Source: Panonychus citri
Taxonomy: Eukaryota; Arthropoda; Arachnida; Trombidiformes; Tetranychidae
NCBI RefSeq assembly: GCF_014898815.1
Contig: NW_026515546.1
Span: 3,977,001 to 4,041,000 of the forward strand
Reading direction: 5' to 3'
DNA length: 64,000 nt
The notes beneath the pieces were generated by a model. The model made no database searches. It saw nothing but the letters and a program-made list of their open reading frames with translations, and had not been told where the DNA came from. The position numbers and the translations under genes were made by a program. Shown piece by piece: positions 1-9,255 of the stretch. Each line of letters opens with the position of its first letter. The first letter of the stretch is position 1.

Positions 1-427
1 TTAATTAGTCTTCTCGTCTAATTAATCATCATGATTTACGTGATTGTAATTGTGATATGAAAGATACAAAGATAATTAAATTAAAAAGTGAAATTAATTT
101 TGTATTTACCCAATTTGATTCAATGTAATTTAATTACAAATCTTTTGTACCAAGAAAAAAAAAGCAAAATCAAGTTATTGAAACAATAATTTTCCAGGTA
201 AAGTTAATTGTTAACAATTAAGGACAAAGATTAAACTTGAAATAAAAAAGGTTTATAATCTTGTGATTGAATCTGTGTAATGATCAGTTGGTTAATTGTC
301 GTTTCGTTGATAACGTTAATCGTGAAATTTAAATTGTAATAAGAAAAAATTTGGATAATCATTAATCTTATTAGTTAATTTGTTGTTACTAATCATTTGG
401 TCGCCTCGTTATCAAACTTTTATCGTA
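1..427. other. AT-rich upstream region, no gene seen
   Basis: This stretch precedes the SOD-like gene. It is AT-rich with several TTAATTGT-type words and no convincing coding frame. It presumably holds the promoter and 5' UTR of the plus-strand gene starting at 428. No clear TATA box was seen. Confidence 0.5.
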
Positions 428-2286
428 ATGACACTTTTATTTGCAACGATTGAATTAATTACTGTCTTAATTATCGCGTCAACTTTTACTGACCACTATG
501 GGTCAGCGTCTTTCTGGCCTTCAGGTTTCTATGCTTTCAATCGTGATCCTCCAAATCAACAATCATCACCACCCTCACCTTCATCACCTTCATCATCATC
601 ATCATCATCATCACCATCCTCGTCTTCACCATCATCTCCATCACTTGATCCTTTAGCAAAACTAACCGGATATAAATCAGTTCTTGACCAGGCAACTTGG
701 GTCACTTCAACTGGATCAGTTCAGAGTCCTTCCTATCTCCCACCATCACCACCCGCCGTCCGATACAATCCCCAACCTCCACCACCTCAATCATCTCAAA
801 CAACCTATTTATCAAATTCAGGTAAGAAAGTGAAAGTGATCATTTCAATTTCCAATGAAATTAATTTCTAAATTGTTGACAATTGCATAGGAAATTCTTA
901 CCCGAACAATGATTGGCGAACTTACAATCAATATCCAACACGAGGTTCTTTTGATACTAATCAACAATCTTCAGGAGATCCGATAATTTATCCACCATTT
1001 AGTGGAGAGTAAGTTAAACATAATCAGGGAGTAAAAAATTAAAACCAATTAACTGATGATTATCCTTTTAACTTTTTGTTCAAAGTATGGCGATTGATTG
1101 TAAATATGCATCAATAATTAGACCCATTTACTCAGGATCATCTTCATCAGGATCGACAGTCACTTTACCAGTTCCATTGATTCCACCACCACATCCACAT
1201 CCACCGCCGCAATCATCATACAATTCATCGCCACAATCCTCTTATAATCCACCGTCTTACTCAGCGCCATCTTATTCACCACCATCATCGGCATCTTATC
1301 AACCCTCGTATACAAATTCTGTAGCTGCATCTTCCTCCCCTTCAACAACCAATTATTTCACTTCCTATGGTGGCCATTATCGTTTCCCCGCTAATCCGTG
1401 TTTCAATATTATCCCACCGTCATCATTTGTACCAGCTGATTACTCACCTTACCAGGGATCTTCATATCTCCCATCGGCATCCAATTCAGTTCCACTATGG
1501 TCAGCACCTCCTCCTCCTCCTCCTCCGCCATCAGTTTCATCACCCATATATTCAGTCATGGATTCCCGACCTTCGAGTGCAATGATGGAGGAACCAAGTC
1601 GAAAAAGTTATCAAAGTGGTTCACCAAATCCCACGATTCTTAAATCGACTCGAGCTGTCGCTGAGCTATCAGGTCCATCGGGTGTAACAGGAACAGTTGT
1701 TTTCAAACAAACGGTAAGTTAAACGAAATAAATAGAAAATCTTATTTAAAGAGTTTCATTAAATTCAATTGATTTTAACTTCGTTAAATTAATCATCCAA
1801 AATTAAGGGAAATAAACCAGTTTCGATTGAAGGTAAAATAATGGGCTTAGCTTCGGGTCCACATGGAATGCACATCTATGAGATGCCCTTTATTGGCGGT
1901 GATTGTGTTTCCTCCGGTGATCATTATAATCCACAGAAAACTGAACACGGTGGTAAACATGATTGGAATCGACATATTGGTGATTTAGGAAACATTTTCG
2001 CAGATTCTGATGGCGTCGCAAACTTTGAATTTACCGATCTACTTATCAGTTTAACTGGAGGTTATTCAATCATCAATCGCACACTAGGTGTAAGTCCAGT
2101 CAGTCCAACAAGTAGCAAACTTTTTAATTGTTATTACTTTTATACACAATTTAAATTTCCTTCCAGGTCTCTGAAAAAGCCGATGATCTTGGTCGAGGTA
2201 CCGATGTCCAAAGTAAGAAGGATGGAAACGCTGGTTCACCAATAGCCTGTGGCATTGTCCATCTTAGTCCAATCTTATCTAATTAA
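428..2286 (+). CDS. Secreted SOD-like protein, Pro/Ser-rich N-terminus, copper ligands lost
   Basis: Five exons (428-821, 891-1008, 1086-1713, 1808-2089, 2167-2286) join in phase and give 513 residues. The ATG at 428 starts a hydrophobic stretch (residues 1-25) that looks like a signal peptide or anchor. Residues 40-355 are low-complexity Pro/Ser/Tyr. Residues 361-513 are a Cu/Zn superoxide dismutase domain. By alignment to human SOD1 the zinc set is present (H419, H427, H436, D439 for H63, H71, H80, D83), as are the disulfide cysteines C413 and C502. Of the copper ligands H46 (H402) and the bridging H63 (H419) remain, but H48 is Y404 and H120 is S476. The active-site arginine R143 is P499. 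The family dismutates superoxide; this member is probably not catalytic and may have a structural, zinc-binding or matrix role. A first exon upstream of 428 cannot be excluded. Confidence 0.85.
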
Positions 2287-2405
2287 ATACCAAAACCTAA
2301 GGGAAGAAATTAAAAACAATCAACTAATTATGTTGTTAAAAGTTATTCTTTAAAAGGATCGAATTGAAATTTTACTTACCTTGTTTTTTTTTATTACTTA
2401 TCGAA

Positions 2406-2411
2406 AATAAA
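2406..2411 (+). terminator. Poly(A) signal of the SOD-like gene
   Basis: AATAAA lies 120 bases after the SOD-like stop codon at 2286, a plausible 3' UTR length for this compact region. The rest of 2287-2794, between two convergent genes, shows no other coding sequence. Confidence 0.5.
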
Positions 2412-2794
2412 CTTTCCATTAAAAGATTAATTGTCTAAAGGATTTAGATTTAATTTCTTCCTTTTCAAGAAAAAAATATAATCTTAATCGTTTAGGATTA
2501 TAACAATTAAGTATATTGTTTATTTGACTGGTGGGTGTTTTAAATGTTACACATTTACTTTTTGTTTTCGGCTTATTTACATTGAGCTCAATGAGTGAGA
2601 GGGATATGAATGGCGAGAGATTATATTCCAATCTCTCTATTTCTCTGTAAATTAATCACAATCCTTAGTCTTTTTGTGTTGCTTGGCCTTTCGTTGAATA
2701 AAAAGATAAATTATTGTACATTATTCGTACATTTCCATGGGTTTCACATGTGATTAGATAATTGTTGTATTTACATTTTCTTTTCTACAAGTCA

Positions 2795-3761
2795 TTAGCT
2801 ACTGACAACTGAATTTGGTGCTGTTTCGGATGGTTCGTCATTCTTGTTGCCAATCAACGGACAATGAAGACATTTGGACTCATCAAGTCCGAAATCAATA
2901 CAATAAGGTCCAACGCATTCACAGCAACCATCATGAAACCATCGGTAAGAAATTGCACCCATTGAACTACAAGATGATTTACACTTATTCCAAGACAAAC
3001 AATGTGATAAGTAAGCGACTGTACAATTAGCCTAAAAGCATATAAATTGTTGCAAAACAAAATTAGAAACAAAATTAGAAACAAAATGCTAAAATCTCAC
3101 CTGAATATCTTCTTCTGTATCTTGACCATCAGTTTTCATGGTAACTTTTACTTTTGGATCCGAAACGATTTCTTTTGCCTGTGATTCACTGGGAACGATA
3201 AAACTTTTTCGTGTTGGAAAAGTGAAAGCAACCCAACGTTCAAGAGGATCTTCATCTCTGGTTAGAGCAGTGAAAAGCTCAGCTGATTGAGAGTCAAGAG
3301 CTTCAAAATGACTTTTGGTACTCAAGATGCTATACGTTGAATTTTGAGGTGGACACATTTCTGCATAGAAAGGAAAAGGATAGAAAAATATCAACAAAAA
3401 AAAAATAATACAAAAAGAACAAGAGAAACACAAAAGTAAACAAAAGCAAAGAATAAACAAAAGAGTCACAAAGTAAAAGGAAGTAAACGGAAGATAATCT
3501 TTCAGATTAATTATGGATTAACAGACCCAAAGAGATTAAAAACTTACCAAGGCAACTACAGCATTCAGAATAAAGATAATCCAAACATGTTGAACAATCT
3601 TTTGAACAAGTTAAATTATTTAATGTATCACATTTACATGATTGGGTTAACATACATTTACTAACAATCGAGGCACAAACATGTTCATTACAAGTATCAG
3701 TGTTCATTGAAACCTGGAGAACTTGATAGATTGATAGAAGAGCAAGAAAAACTATCAACAT
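2795..3761 (-). CDS. tsg: Twisted gastrulation (secreted BMP modulator)
   Basis: Three minus-strand exons (3761-3548, 3360-3101, 3031-2795) join in phase to 236 residues, close to the 223 of human TWSG1. Residues 1-17 are a signal peptide. An N-terminal cysteine-rich domain (about residues 24-75) has the family spacing, with a CASxVSKC-like core and a CCxC cluster running into MCPP. A variable middle is followed by a C-terminal cysteine-rich domain containing SMGAxxYRWFHDGCCECVGP, nearly identical in pattern to TWSG1. The family binds BMP ligands and Chordin/Sog outside the cell and tunes dorsoventral BMP signalling. I start at the ATG at 3761 because it opens directly into the signal peptide; no ATG lies upstream in frame. 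The gene is convergent with the SOD-like gene and divergent from the histone gene at 4289, with a 527-base shared intergenic region. Confidence 0.93.
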
Positions 3762-4288
3762 GATAAAAGAACGAAAATTAAAAGTGCAACAATTAATCAA
3801 CGATCAACAATCAGAAGAAAAAGAAAAATTAAAATCCACAATTGAAATGATCGACAAAAAGAATAACAAAAAAAAGAGAAAAAAAATTCTTTTCGATGTA
3901 TCGGATCCGATGTTCGATTTCGGATCCACTTTCTTTTCTCTTTTTTATTTATCCGTTGAAAAGATTTTGAATTTTCTCTTCATTGAGTTGATACTTTTTC
4001 TCAATCAAATGAAAAGAAATTAGTTAATTTTAATTGTTTGTGAGATTTTTCCAAATCAAAATAGTGTTTTAATTACCTCGAGTTTTAGCCAAAGTCTTTC
4101 ATCTCATTGAATATTTAATTCTAAACTATTGAATTTTTCTCTTCTTTGTTTTCTTCTCTTCTTGTTCTACTTTTGTGTTTCTCCATCTTGGTCTTTCATT
4201 TTTTGACCGGGAAAACAATTTGATCTTCATTTTCTACAACATTTACTCTTGGAATTGAAATTTTGTGTTCTTTTCAAATACTACGATC
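3762..4288. promoter_or_regulatory. Divergent intergenic region between tsg and the CENP-A-like gene
   Basis: This 527-base segment separates two divergent start codons, so it must carry both promoters. It is AT-rich with poly-A and poly-T runs. Two copies of a CGGATCC-type sequence sit near 3902 and 3921. No TATA box was recognised. Confidence 0.45.
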
Positions 4289-4663
4289 ATGACTCGTACC
4301 ATTAAACAAGTTATCAAAAAGAAACAGCGGAAAATTTTACCCAGTTTTAAGAAAGTTACCAAAAGACGAAATAAACCAGGCGTTCGATCATTGAAAGAGA
4401 TAAGATTCTATCAGTCAACTACTGGCCTTTTATTAAGGAAACGTCCATTTATGAGATTAGTGAAAGAGGTTACAAAGAACATGACTTTCCAGGCTCATTT
4501 TTGGCAACTTTCTGCTCTTGAAGCTCTCCAAGAGGCTGCTGAAACCTACCTCACTCATCTGTTTGAACAAACAAATCTCGCTGCTCTTCACGCTAAAAGA
4601 GTGACCATCTTACCAAGAGATGTTGAATTTATCATGAGAATCAAGGATGATAGGCTCATCTAA
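4289..4663 (+). CDS. Centromeric histone H3 variant (CENP-A/CenH3-like)
   Basis: A single-exon 124-residue histone-fold protein. The ATG at 4289 begins MTRTIKQ, like the H3 start. The tail is short (about 28 residues) and lacks the H3 ARKS motifs. The core is H3-like: a GVRSLKEIRFYQ helix entry, RKRPFMRLVKEV, and an LQEAAETYLTHLFE alpha-2 followed by HAKRVTILPRDV. CENP-A hallmarks are visible: loop 1 (about residues 64-71) is one residue longer than in H3, and tryptophan 72 precedes Q where canonical H3 has phenylalanine then Q. Canonical H3 is almost invariant, so this level of divergence also argues for a CenH3. It would replace H3 in centromeric nucleosomes. In holocentric mites its distribution is of special interest. 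A different divergent H3 variant is the main alternative. Confidence 0.85.
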   Translation: MTRTIKQVIKKKQRKILPSFKKVTKRRNKPGVRSLKEIRFYQSTTGLLLRKRPFMRLVKEVTKNMTFQAHFWQLSALEALQEAAETYLTHLFEQTNLAALHAKRVTILPRDVEFIMRIKDDRLI

Positions 4664-5041
4664 GAGAAAAAATTGAACCAAAAAATTTATTTACTAAAAT
4701 ATTCCATCAAATTTCTCAACTTCCAATCATCATACATCTAATAATCAATTATATTTTCTACATAACCAAATTGATCTTTAATCTCTATTGACATTTGATT
4801 GCCAAAATTAAAACTAGTTTGATTTATAAACTTTTACCTTGTACTCAACCCCAACGATTGTGGAAAAGAAAAAGATTGAAATTGATTTTTCAATGACTGT
4901 ACATGTACTTTTATTTTTTTTTTGTGAGAGTACAAATTTGATTGCGAATCGATTGCAACCTTTTGTTTGTGATTGGAAATAATTTAAAGTTAAACAGGAT
5001 GTAAATGTCCTAATCGTTGAGATTTTGTATGTCCATCAATT
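4664..5041. other. Convergent 3' intergenic region, no gene seen
   Basis: The interval lies between the ends of the CENP-A-like gene (+) and DMAP1 (-). It holds AT-rich UTR-like sequence with a T9 run near 4915, and no coding frame worth reporting. Confidence 0.5.
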
Positions 5042-6663
5042 TCAATTTTTCTTGAGCTTTTTCAATAGATTTTCCTGTTGTAGAGCAGCTTTTCTCTTAC
5101 GAATCGATGAACCAGGACCAGAATCAACATCAATTATTTCGGAAATTTTCTTAGGAGTATCCGGAGTCGCCGATAGATTAGTCGTATCATCACCAGTTGT
5201 GGTCGCAGTTAAAGATGATTCAATTGCTGGAATTATCTGATTTGAACATCCGGGAGCAAGAGCTTCGAATTGATGTTTAAGAGTTTGAAGTTCAAATTCT
5301 GATGAGGCAAGAGCCATTTTAAGTTCGTAAAGTAGAACCATATCAGATCTAAGTTCGTTGAAATGTTGACAAATTTCCTCCGTTGGCATCGGTTTAAGAT
5401 CAACATTCAATTCTATTAATAATTGTTCGATAGCCTTTGATTTCTTTGTACCAACCGATCCCGGTAATTTCATCTTATGCGAACGTAAACTAACACCACT
5501 AGATTTAACTTCGGGAAACTTAATTCCAACCGATTCCAGAATATTGGTAGCGCTTGGTGTTGATGTATCGGCACTTTTACCGACGGCATTGAGTTTAAGA
5601 TGAGATGTCCTTTTCCTGCCTCTTCCTGGACCAGGGCGACCGGGACCTTGATTGGGAGAAATTGAGAGAAAAAGTTTCGTTAGCAATTAATTAGGTTGAT
5701 TTTGATTGAAGGGAATAATTACCTGGATTTTTGTTCGCTCCAGGAGTATCTGCTTTCGAATTGTCGGAATTTTTATCCGCTGCGGCGATCAACTTTTGTA
5801 GATCTTGTGTTTTCTTTTCCCTCTCTTTTTTCCGAGTCTCTATTTTTCGCAATTCTTCTAATAGTTTTTGCTCTTCTTCAACTTGTTCACTTGTTCTATC
5901 ATATAATTTAGTTAATTGTTCTTTTCTTTTCCTTTCATGATCAGCATCGAAATATTTCATTTTCGGTTCTTGTCCTGGCGGTGCTCTAATCTCAGCTAGA
6001 GAATTAACAATTGTATAATATCTTTCCTTTAAATCTTCAACACTTCGAGGCAATGGAAATGTTGATCTATCCCACCTATCATGTATCACGATAAATCTTA
6101 AATCAAATCGTTTACAAAGAGCAAAAAGATGATCAGTTTCAGCTTTTGTCCAAGAATCAGTTTGAAGATGTTGCTGATATTCAACTTCTGTATAAGATGG
6201 AATCATAACTTTCTATAAGAGAAAAAGAAACATAAGATAATTAGAAACCAGACCAACAAGAAGTCGAACAAATTAGCAAATACAATCTACTTACTGTTGA
6301 AAATCTAGCAAAAGGATAATCTTTCCCTTCATCGGCAACTCTACGCCAATGAGATAACTTGAAACCATCGGTTCTCCCTGAGTTTGAAAAGAGAACCCAT
6401 TTCCAGGGGCGAACTTTTTTCAATCCCAATTTGGCTTTAATTTGTTTATAACCATCAGTTAAATTACCAACAGGGTTAAAATCAGTGTGTGTAATCGGAG
6501 CACCGTCATTATTATCATCGGTAAGTAATGCAAACAATTCTCGAGTCATTCCTTCAGGTTTCATTTTCTTAATCTTTTGTCTCCTCATATCAGCTCCTTG
6601 TTGATTACCAGCTCCTGATGGAGCTGAAGGTAAACCACCCATGATGTCCCAAACGTCTGCCAT
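5042..6663 (-). CDS. DMAP1: DNA methyltransferase 1-associated protein 1 (DMAP1)
   Basis: Three exons (6663-6295, 6212-5723, 5646-5042) join in phase to 487 residues (human DMAP1 is 467). The N-terminus (ADVWDIMGG) and the block with GRTDGFKLSHWRRVADEGKDYPFARF match the family closely. The SANT domain lies at about residues 140-190 (WTKAETDHLFALCKRFDLRF, then the PRSVEDLKERYY block). A charged coiled coil (HERKRKEQL, ELRKIETRKKEREK) follows. The C-terminal half keeps GIKFPEVKSSGVSLRS and the EELCHxFNELRSDMVLLYELK-like block. DMAP1 is a nuclear subunit of the NuA4/TIP60 acetyltransferase and SRCAP/SWR1 complexes, with a role in H2A.Z exchange. The start codon is at a clean family N-terminus. 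The gene is convergent with the CENP-A-like gene. Confidence 0.95.
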
Positions 6664-6679
6664 GCTTATTAAACTGTCG

Positions 6680-6833
6680 CACTAAACACTATGGATCCTT
6701 AATCAAATAAGAGAAAACAAGTTAAAATAATCTACAATTAAGAGATGAACAATTAAAGAAAAAAACATTGATTTTAATTAGAAAACAAAAACAAGAAAAA
6801 AAATTTTCTTTCAAAACCCAACATATGGAAGAG
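6680..6833 (+). repeat. Direct repeat, copy 1 (DMAP1 5' flank)
   Basis: This roughly 150-base stretch just upstream of the DMAP1 start codon recurs in the same orientation at 8806-8957, with a handful of differences. The shared run begins near ATCCTTAATCAAATAAGAG and ends at CAACATATGGAAGA. The two copies bracket the LSM7/ceramidase block. Confidence 0.85.
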
Positions 6834-6944
6834 AATTCGAAACGCCATCTGGTGTTGGTAAGATTCGAACTCGAGTAGAAAATGAAACATTTCGATTCTG
6901 ATCATGAAAGGAAAAGAAAAACAATTAGTTAAATTGGAGTAATT

Positions 6945-7390
6945 GGAATAATTGAAATAGAAAGAAAATTTATCACCACATTTATCTTTCTCTTCATGAT
7001 GATAGTTTTGAATTCTCATGATTCATGAATAGTTAATACGTAAAAGTTGAGATGAAATTTTCATTTGTTGTTGTTTTTTTTATTCTTGAATCTTTCGTTC
7101 ATTCAGTTACTTACCATGAATTTTGTTTCTCCATGGTTCATATTATCATGTAGTATGATGATTCTTGTTTTTGTAATACTTTAATTTTGATCGTCATGAA
7201 ATTTCATGAGATTTTTGCTCTGTCAAAAAACTGAGACTCTCAATAGTTGAACTTTTGATAGATATGAATAAACTTCATGGGGAATGATAATTTTTTTTAC
7301 AAGAAATTGGGTTATCTTGATGATTATTATCATTCTGTTAATATTATCGTTTTAATCATCATCAATGATCAATTGATTATAATGATGAAT
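6945..7390 (+). repeat. Inverted duplicate of 31000-31435
   Basis: The reverse complement of 31000-31435 matches this segment over more than 400 bases with few differences. Shared landmarks are a run with ACTGAGACTCTCAATAG, one with AAACTTCATGGGGAATG, and one with GAAGAGAAAGATAAATGTGG. No gene is apparent in either copy. Confidence 0.85.
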
Positions 7391-7605
7391 TAAGATAAAC
7401 GTAAAGAATTTAGCGAAAATGGACTAATTCTTTTTTCGAATCCGATAGATGTCACTGTTTTCGCGGTTCAAATTCTCGGTTTTCTTTTCATGTTTTGATT
7501 TAAAAAGAGTTTTTTTTAATCATTTGTTGTCCACAATTAACTAAATTGTATCAATTTCTCAATTAAATCAGTTCTTTATTCGATTGTCAATTTGAAGATT
7601 AAACT

Positions 7606-8063
7606 ATGGTAAGTGAAACAGTGAATGTTAATTCCTTTTGTTTGATCTGAGTAAAATTTGTTAACCTTTTTGTATGTTTGGCTTTTTTTTTACTTCTTTT
7701 GGTGTTTTCGCTATTTAGGAATCTGCGGGTGGAGGTGTTAAACTTGGTGGTGACCAAAAGGTGAATCCATTGGGTAGGAAAAAGGAATCAATTGTTGACC
7801 TGACAAAATACATGGGAAAACCAGTGAGAGTTAAATTCCAAGGAGGCCGAGAAGCAATTGGTATTTTAAATGGATTTGATCCACTGTTAAACATTGTTCT
7901 CGATAATACCAAAGAATTTTTAAGAGATCCAGAGGATCCCCTGAAATTAACGGAAAATACTCGAGATCTTGGGCTTGTGGTATGCAAAGGACCTTCGGTT
8001 GTTGTAATTTGTCCCGTTGATGGAATGGAACAGATTTCTAATCCATTCGGTGTTAACCCATAA
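7606..8063 (+). CDS. LSM7: U6 snRNA-associated Sm-like protein LSm7 (copy 1)
   Basis: Two exons: 7606-7608 (only the start codon) and 7719-8063, separated by a 110-base GT-AG intron, giving 115 residues. The ATG is followed directly by GTAAGT, and the acceptor TATTTAG leads into ESAGGG. The Sm fold is clear: Sm1 has VDLTKYMGKPVRVKFQGGRE and the GFDPLLNIVLD block; Sm2 has LGLVVCKGPSVVVICP. Human LSM7 is 103 residues, and this one has a short glycine-rich N-terminal extension. LSm7 is part of the LSm1-7 ring (cytoplasmic mRNA decay) and the LSm2-8 ring (U6 snRNP). The second copy at 26317 encodes the same protein. AATAAA at 8084-8089 is a likely poly(A) signal. Nothing indicates loss of function. 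Confidence 0.95.
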
Positions 8064-8083
8064 TAGATTGGCCCAAAGAGGAA

Positions 8084-8089
8084 AATAAA
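8084..8089 (+). terminator. Possible poly(A) signal of LSM7 copy 1
   Basis: AATAAA begins 21 bases after the LSM7 stop codon. From about 8125 the sequence becomes the reverse complement of the region upstream of the full-length ceramidase (near 21175). Confidence 0.4.
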
Positions 8090-8376
8090 CTAATCGAATT
8101 AAAGTGATCAAGATAATCATATTATCATCTCTCAGTGAATTTATTGGTAAGGCATAAGATATGTCCGTCAACTCGAGGTTCACATTATCCTGTTAATCTT
8201 GTTAATTTAATTTTCTTAATTACTGATAATTGTAGATATTTTCCTTGGATCATTTCTCTCAAATAAGTGAATTCCATTTTCTTTTTCGACCATTTCACCT
8301 TAACTGGTTTACTTTCTCTCTCTCTTCTGGTGAATTTCGTGTACACGTAAAACATAAATAAATCTACATATTCACT

Positions 8377-8856
8377 ATGCCGCCGACAGTAATATCTTTG
8401 GATAGAAGAGGATTTTGGGATCCGATAACTTCAACCATCGACTGGTGTGAAACCAATTATGAGATGAGCTATTATATAGCAGAATTTTGGAATACCCTGT
8501 CAAATTTAACCTTCATCTTACCACCGTTAATTGCCTTTGCTCATCTTCGCCGTTATGAGATTGATTTTCTATTTCTTAGTCCATTATTGTACCTTTCATT
8601 TGTCGGCCTTGGATCAGCTGCTTTCCATATGACCCTCAAGTATGAGATGCAACTATGGGACGAGATGACCATGATTTGGGAAGCCCTTTTGGTTGGCTAT
8701 ATTTTCATTAAGATGCTTCATCCACCAACAGCAGCCAAACGATCAACCAAATTATCGTTAATCTTTTGTGGTCTTGGCTTAGAAATATCCTATCTTGTTG
8801 CTCATCACGCTAAAGACTATATCCTTAATCAAATAAGAGAAAACAGGTTAAAATAA
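8377..8856 (+). pseudogene. 3'-truncated alkaline ceramidase copy
   Basis: The first 141 codons are identical in amino-acid sequence to the full-length alkaline ceramidase at 20825-20031 (minus strand). At about 8800 the homology stops inside the gene and the DNA switches to a copy of the DMAP1 5' flank, adding an unrelated tail that ends at a TAA at 8856. The product would be 159 residues and keeps the first membrane segments, the WCETN calcium-site motif, and the first zinc-site histidine in GSAAFHM. It lacks the last membrane segments with the HxxxH zinc pair, so it should not be an active hydrolase. The promoter-side homology (8125-8376) is retained, so it may still be transcribed. Confidence 0.9.
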
Positions 8857-8957
8857 TTTACAATGAAGAGATGATCAATTAAAGAAAAAAAAACATTGAT
8901 TTTCATTAGAAAACAAAAACAACAAAAAAATTTTCTTTCAAACCCAACATATGGAAG
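8806..8957 (+). repeat. Direct repeat, copy 2 of the DMAP1 5' flank
   Basis: It matches 6680-6833 in the same orientation. It forms the chimeric tail of the truncated ceramidase reading frame and then runs past its stop. Homology ends after ACATATGGAAGA. Confidence 0.85.
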
Positions 8958-9255
8958 ATTTTTATGATTAGTTTGAACTTCTATTGGTAACTTTACTCGA
9001 TTTTTTCGATACAATTTGTTGACAAAACTTTTTTCTCTGAATAAAAATTTAGTTTAATAATTGATTTGATTCTTGATGTTGATTTATGCAATTTAAACTT
9101 TTTTTTTATGTTTTTTTAATATTATTTAAAGAATAAGTGACATGACAACAAGCGGTAACAATTTTCTTTTTACATTATGTAGTTAATCAAATTTTTGTGT
9201 CCAGAAAAAATGATTTTTTGTTATTTCTTTTTTAATTATTTCATTAAAATTGCGT
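8857..9255. other. Intergenic, no gene seen
   Basis: After the end of the DMAP1-flank repeat (8957) this is AT-rich sequence serving as the 3' side of the minus-strand glycine-rich gene. No coding frame is supported. Confidence 0.5.

Larger units (their letters stand above)
6664..7605. other. Divergent DMAP1/LSM7 intergenic region built from duplicated pieces
   Basis: It contains the DMAP1 promoter side (minus strand) and the LSM7 promoter side (plus strand). About 6680-6833 recurs at 8806-8957. About 6945-7390 recurs inverted at 31000-31435. From about 7397 the sequence matches the region upstream of the second LSM7 copy at about 26105. A composite TTCGAA plus AGATGTCAC motif sits near 7435-7455. 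No separate gene is supported. Confidence 0.7.

Noticed and set aside
6841..6870. tRNA T-arm-like GTTCGAATC sequence
   Set aside because: The flanking bases do not form a T stem, and no cloverleaf or anticodon arm could be drawn. It is better explained as the TTCGAA plus AGATGGCG promoter motif.
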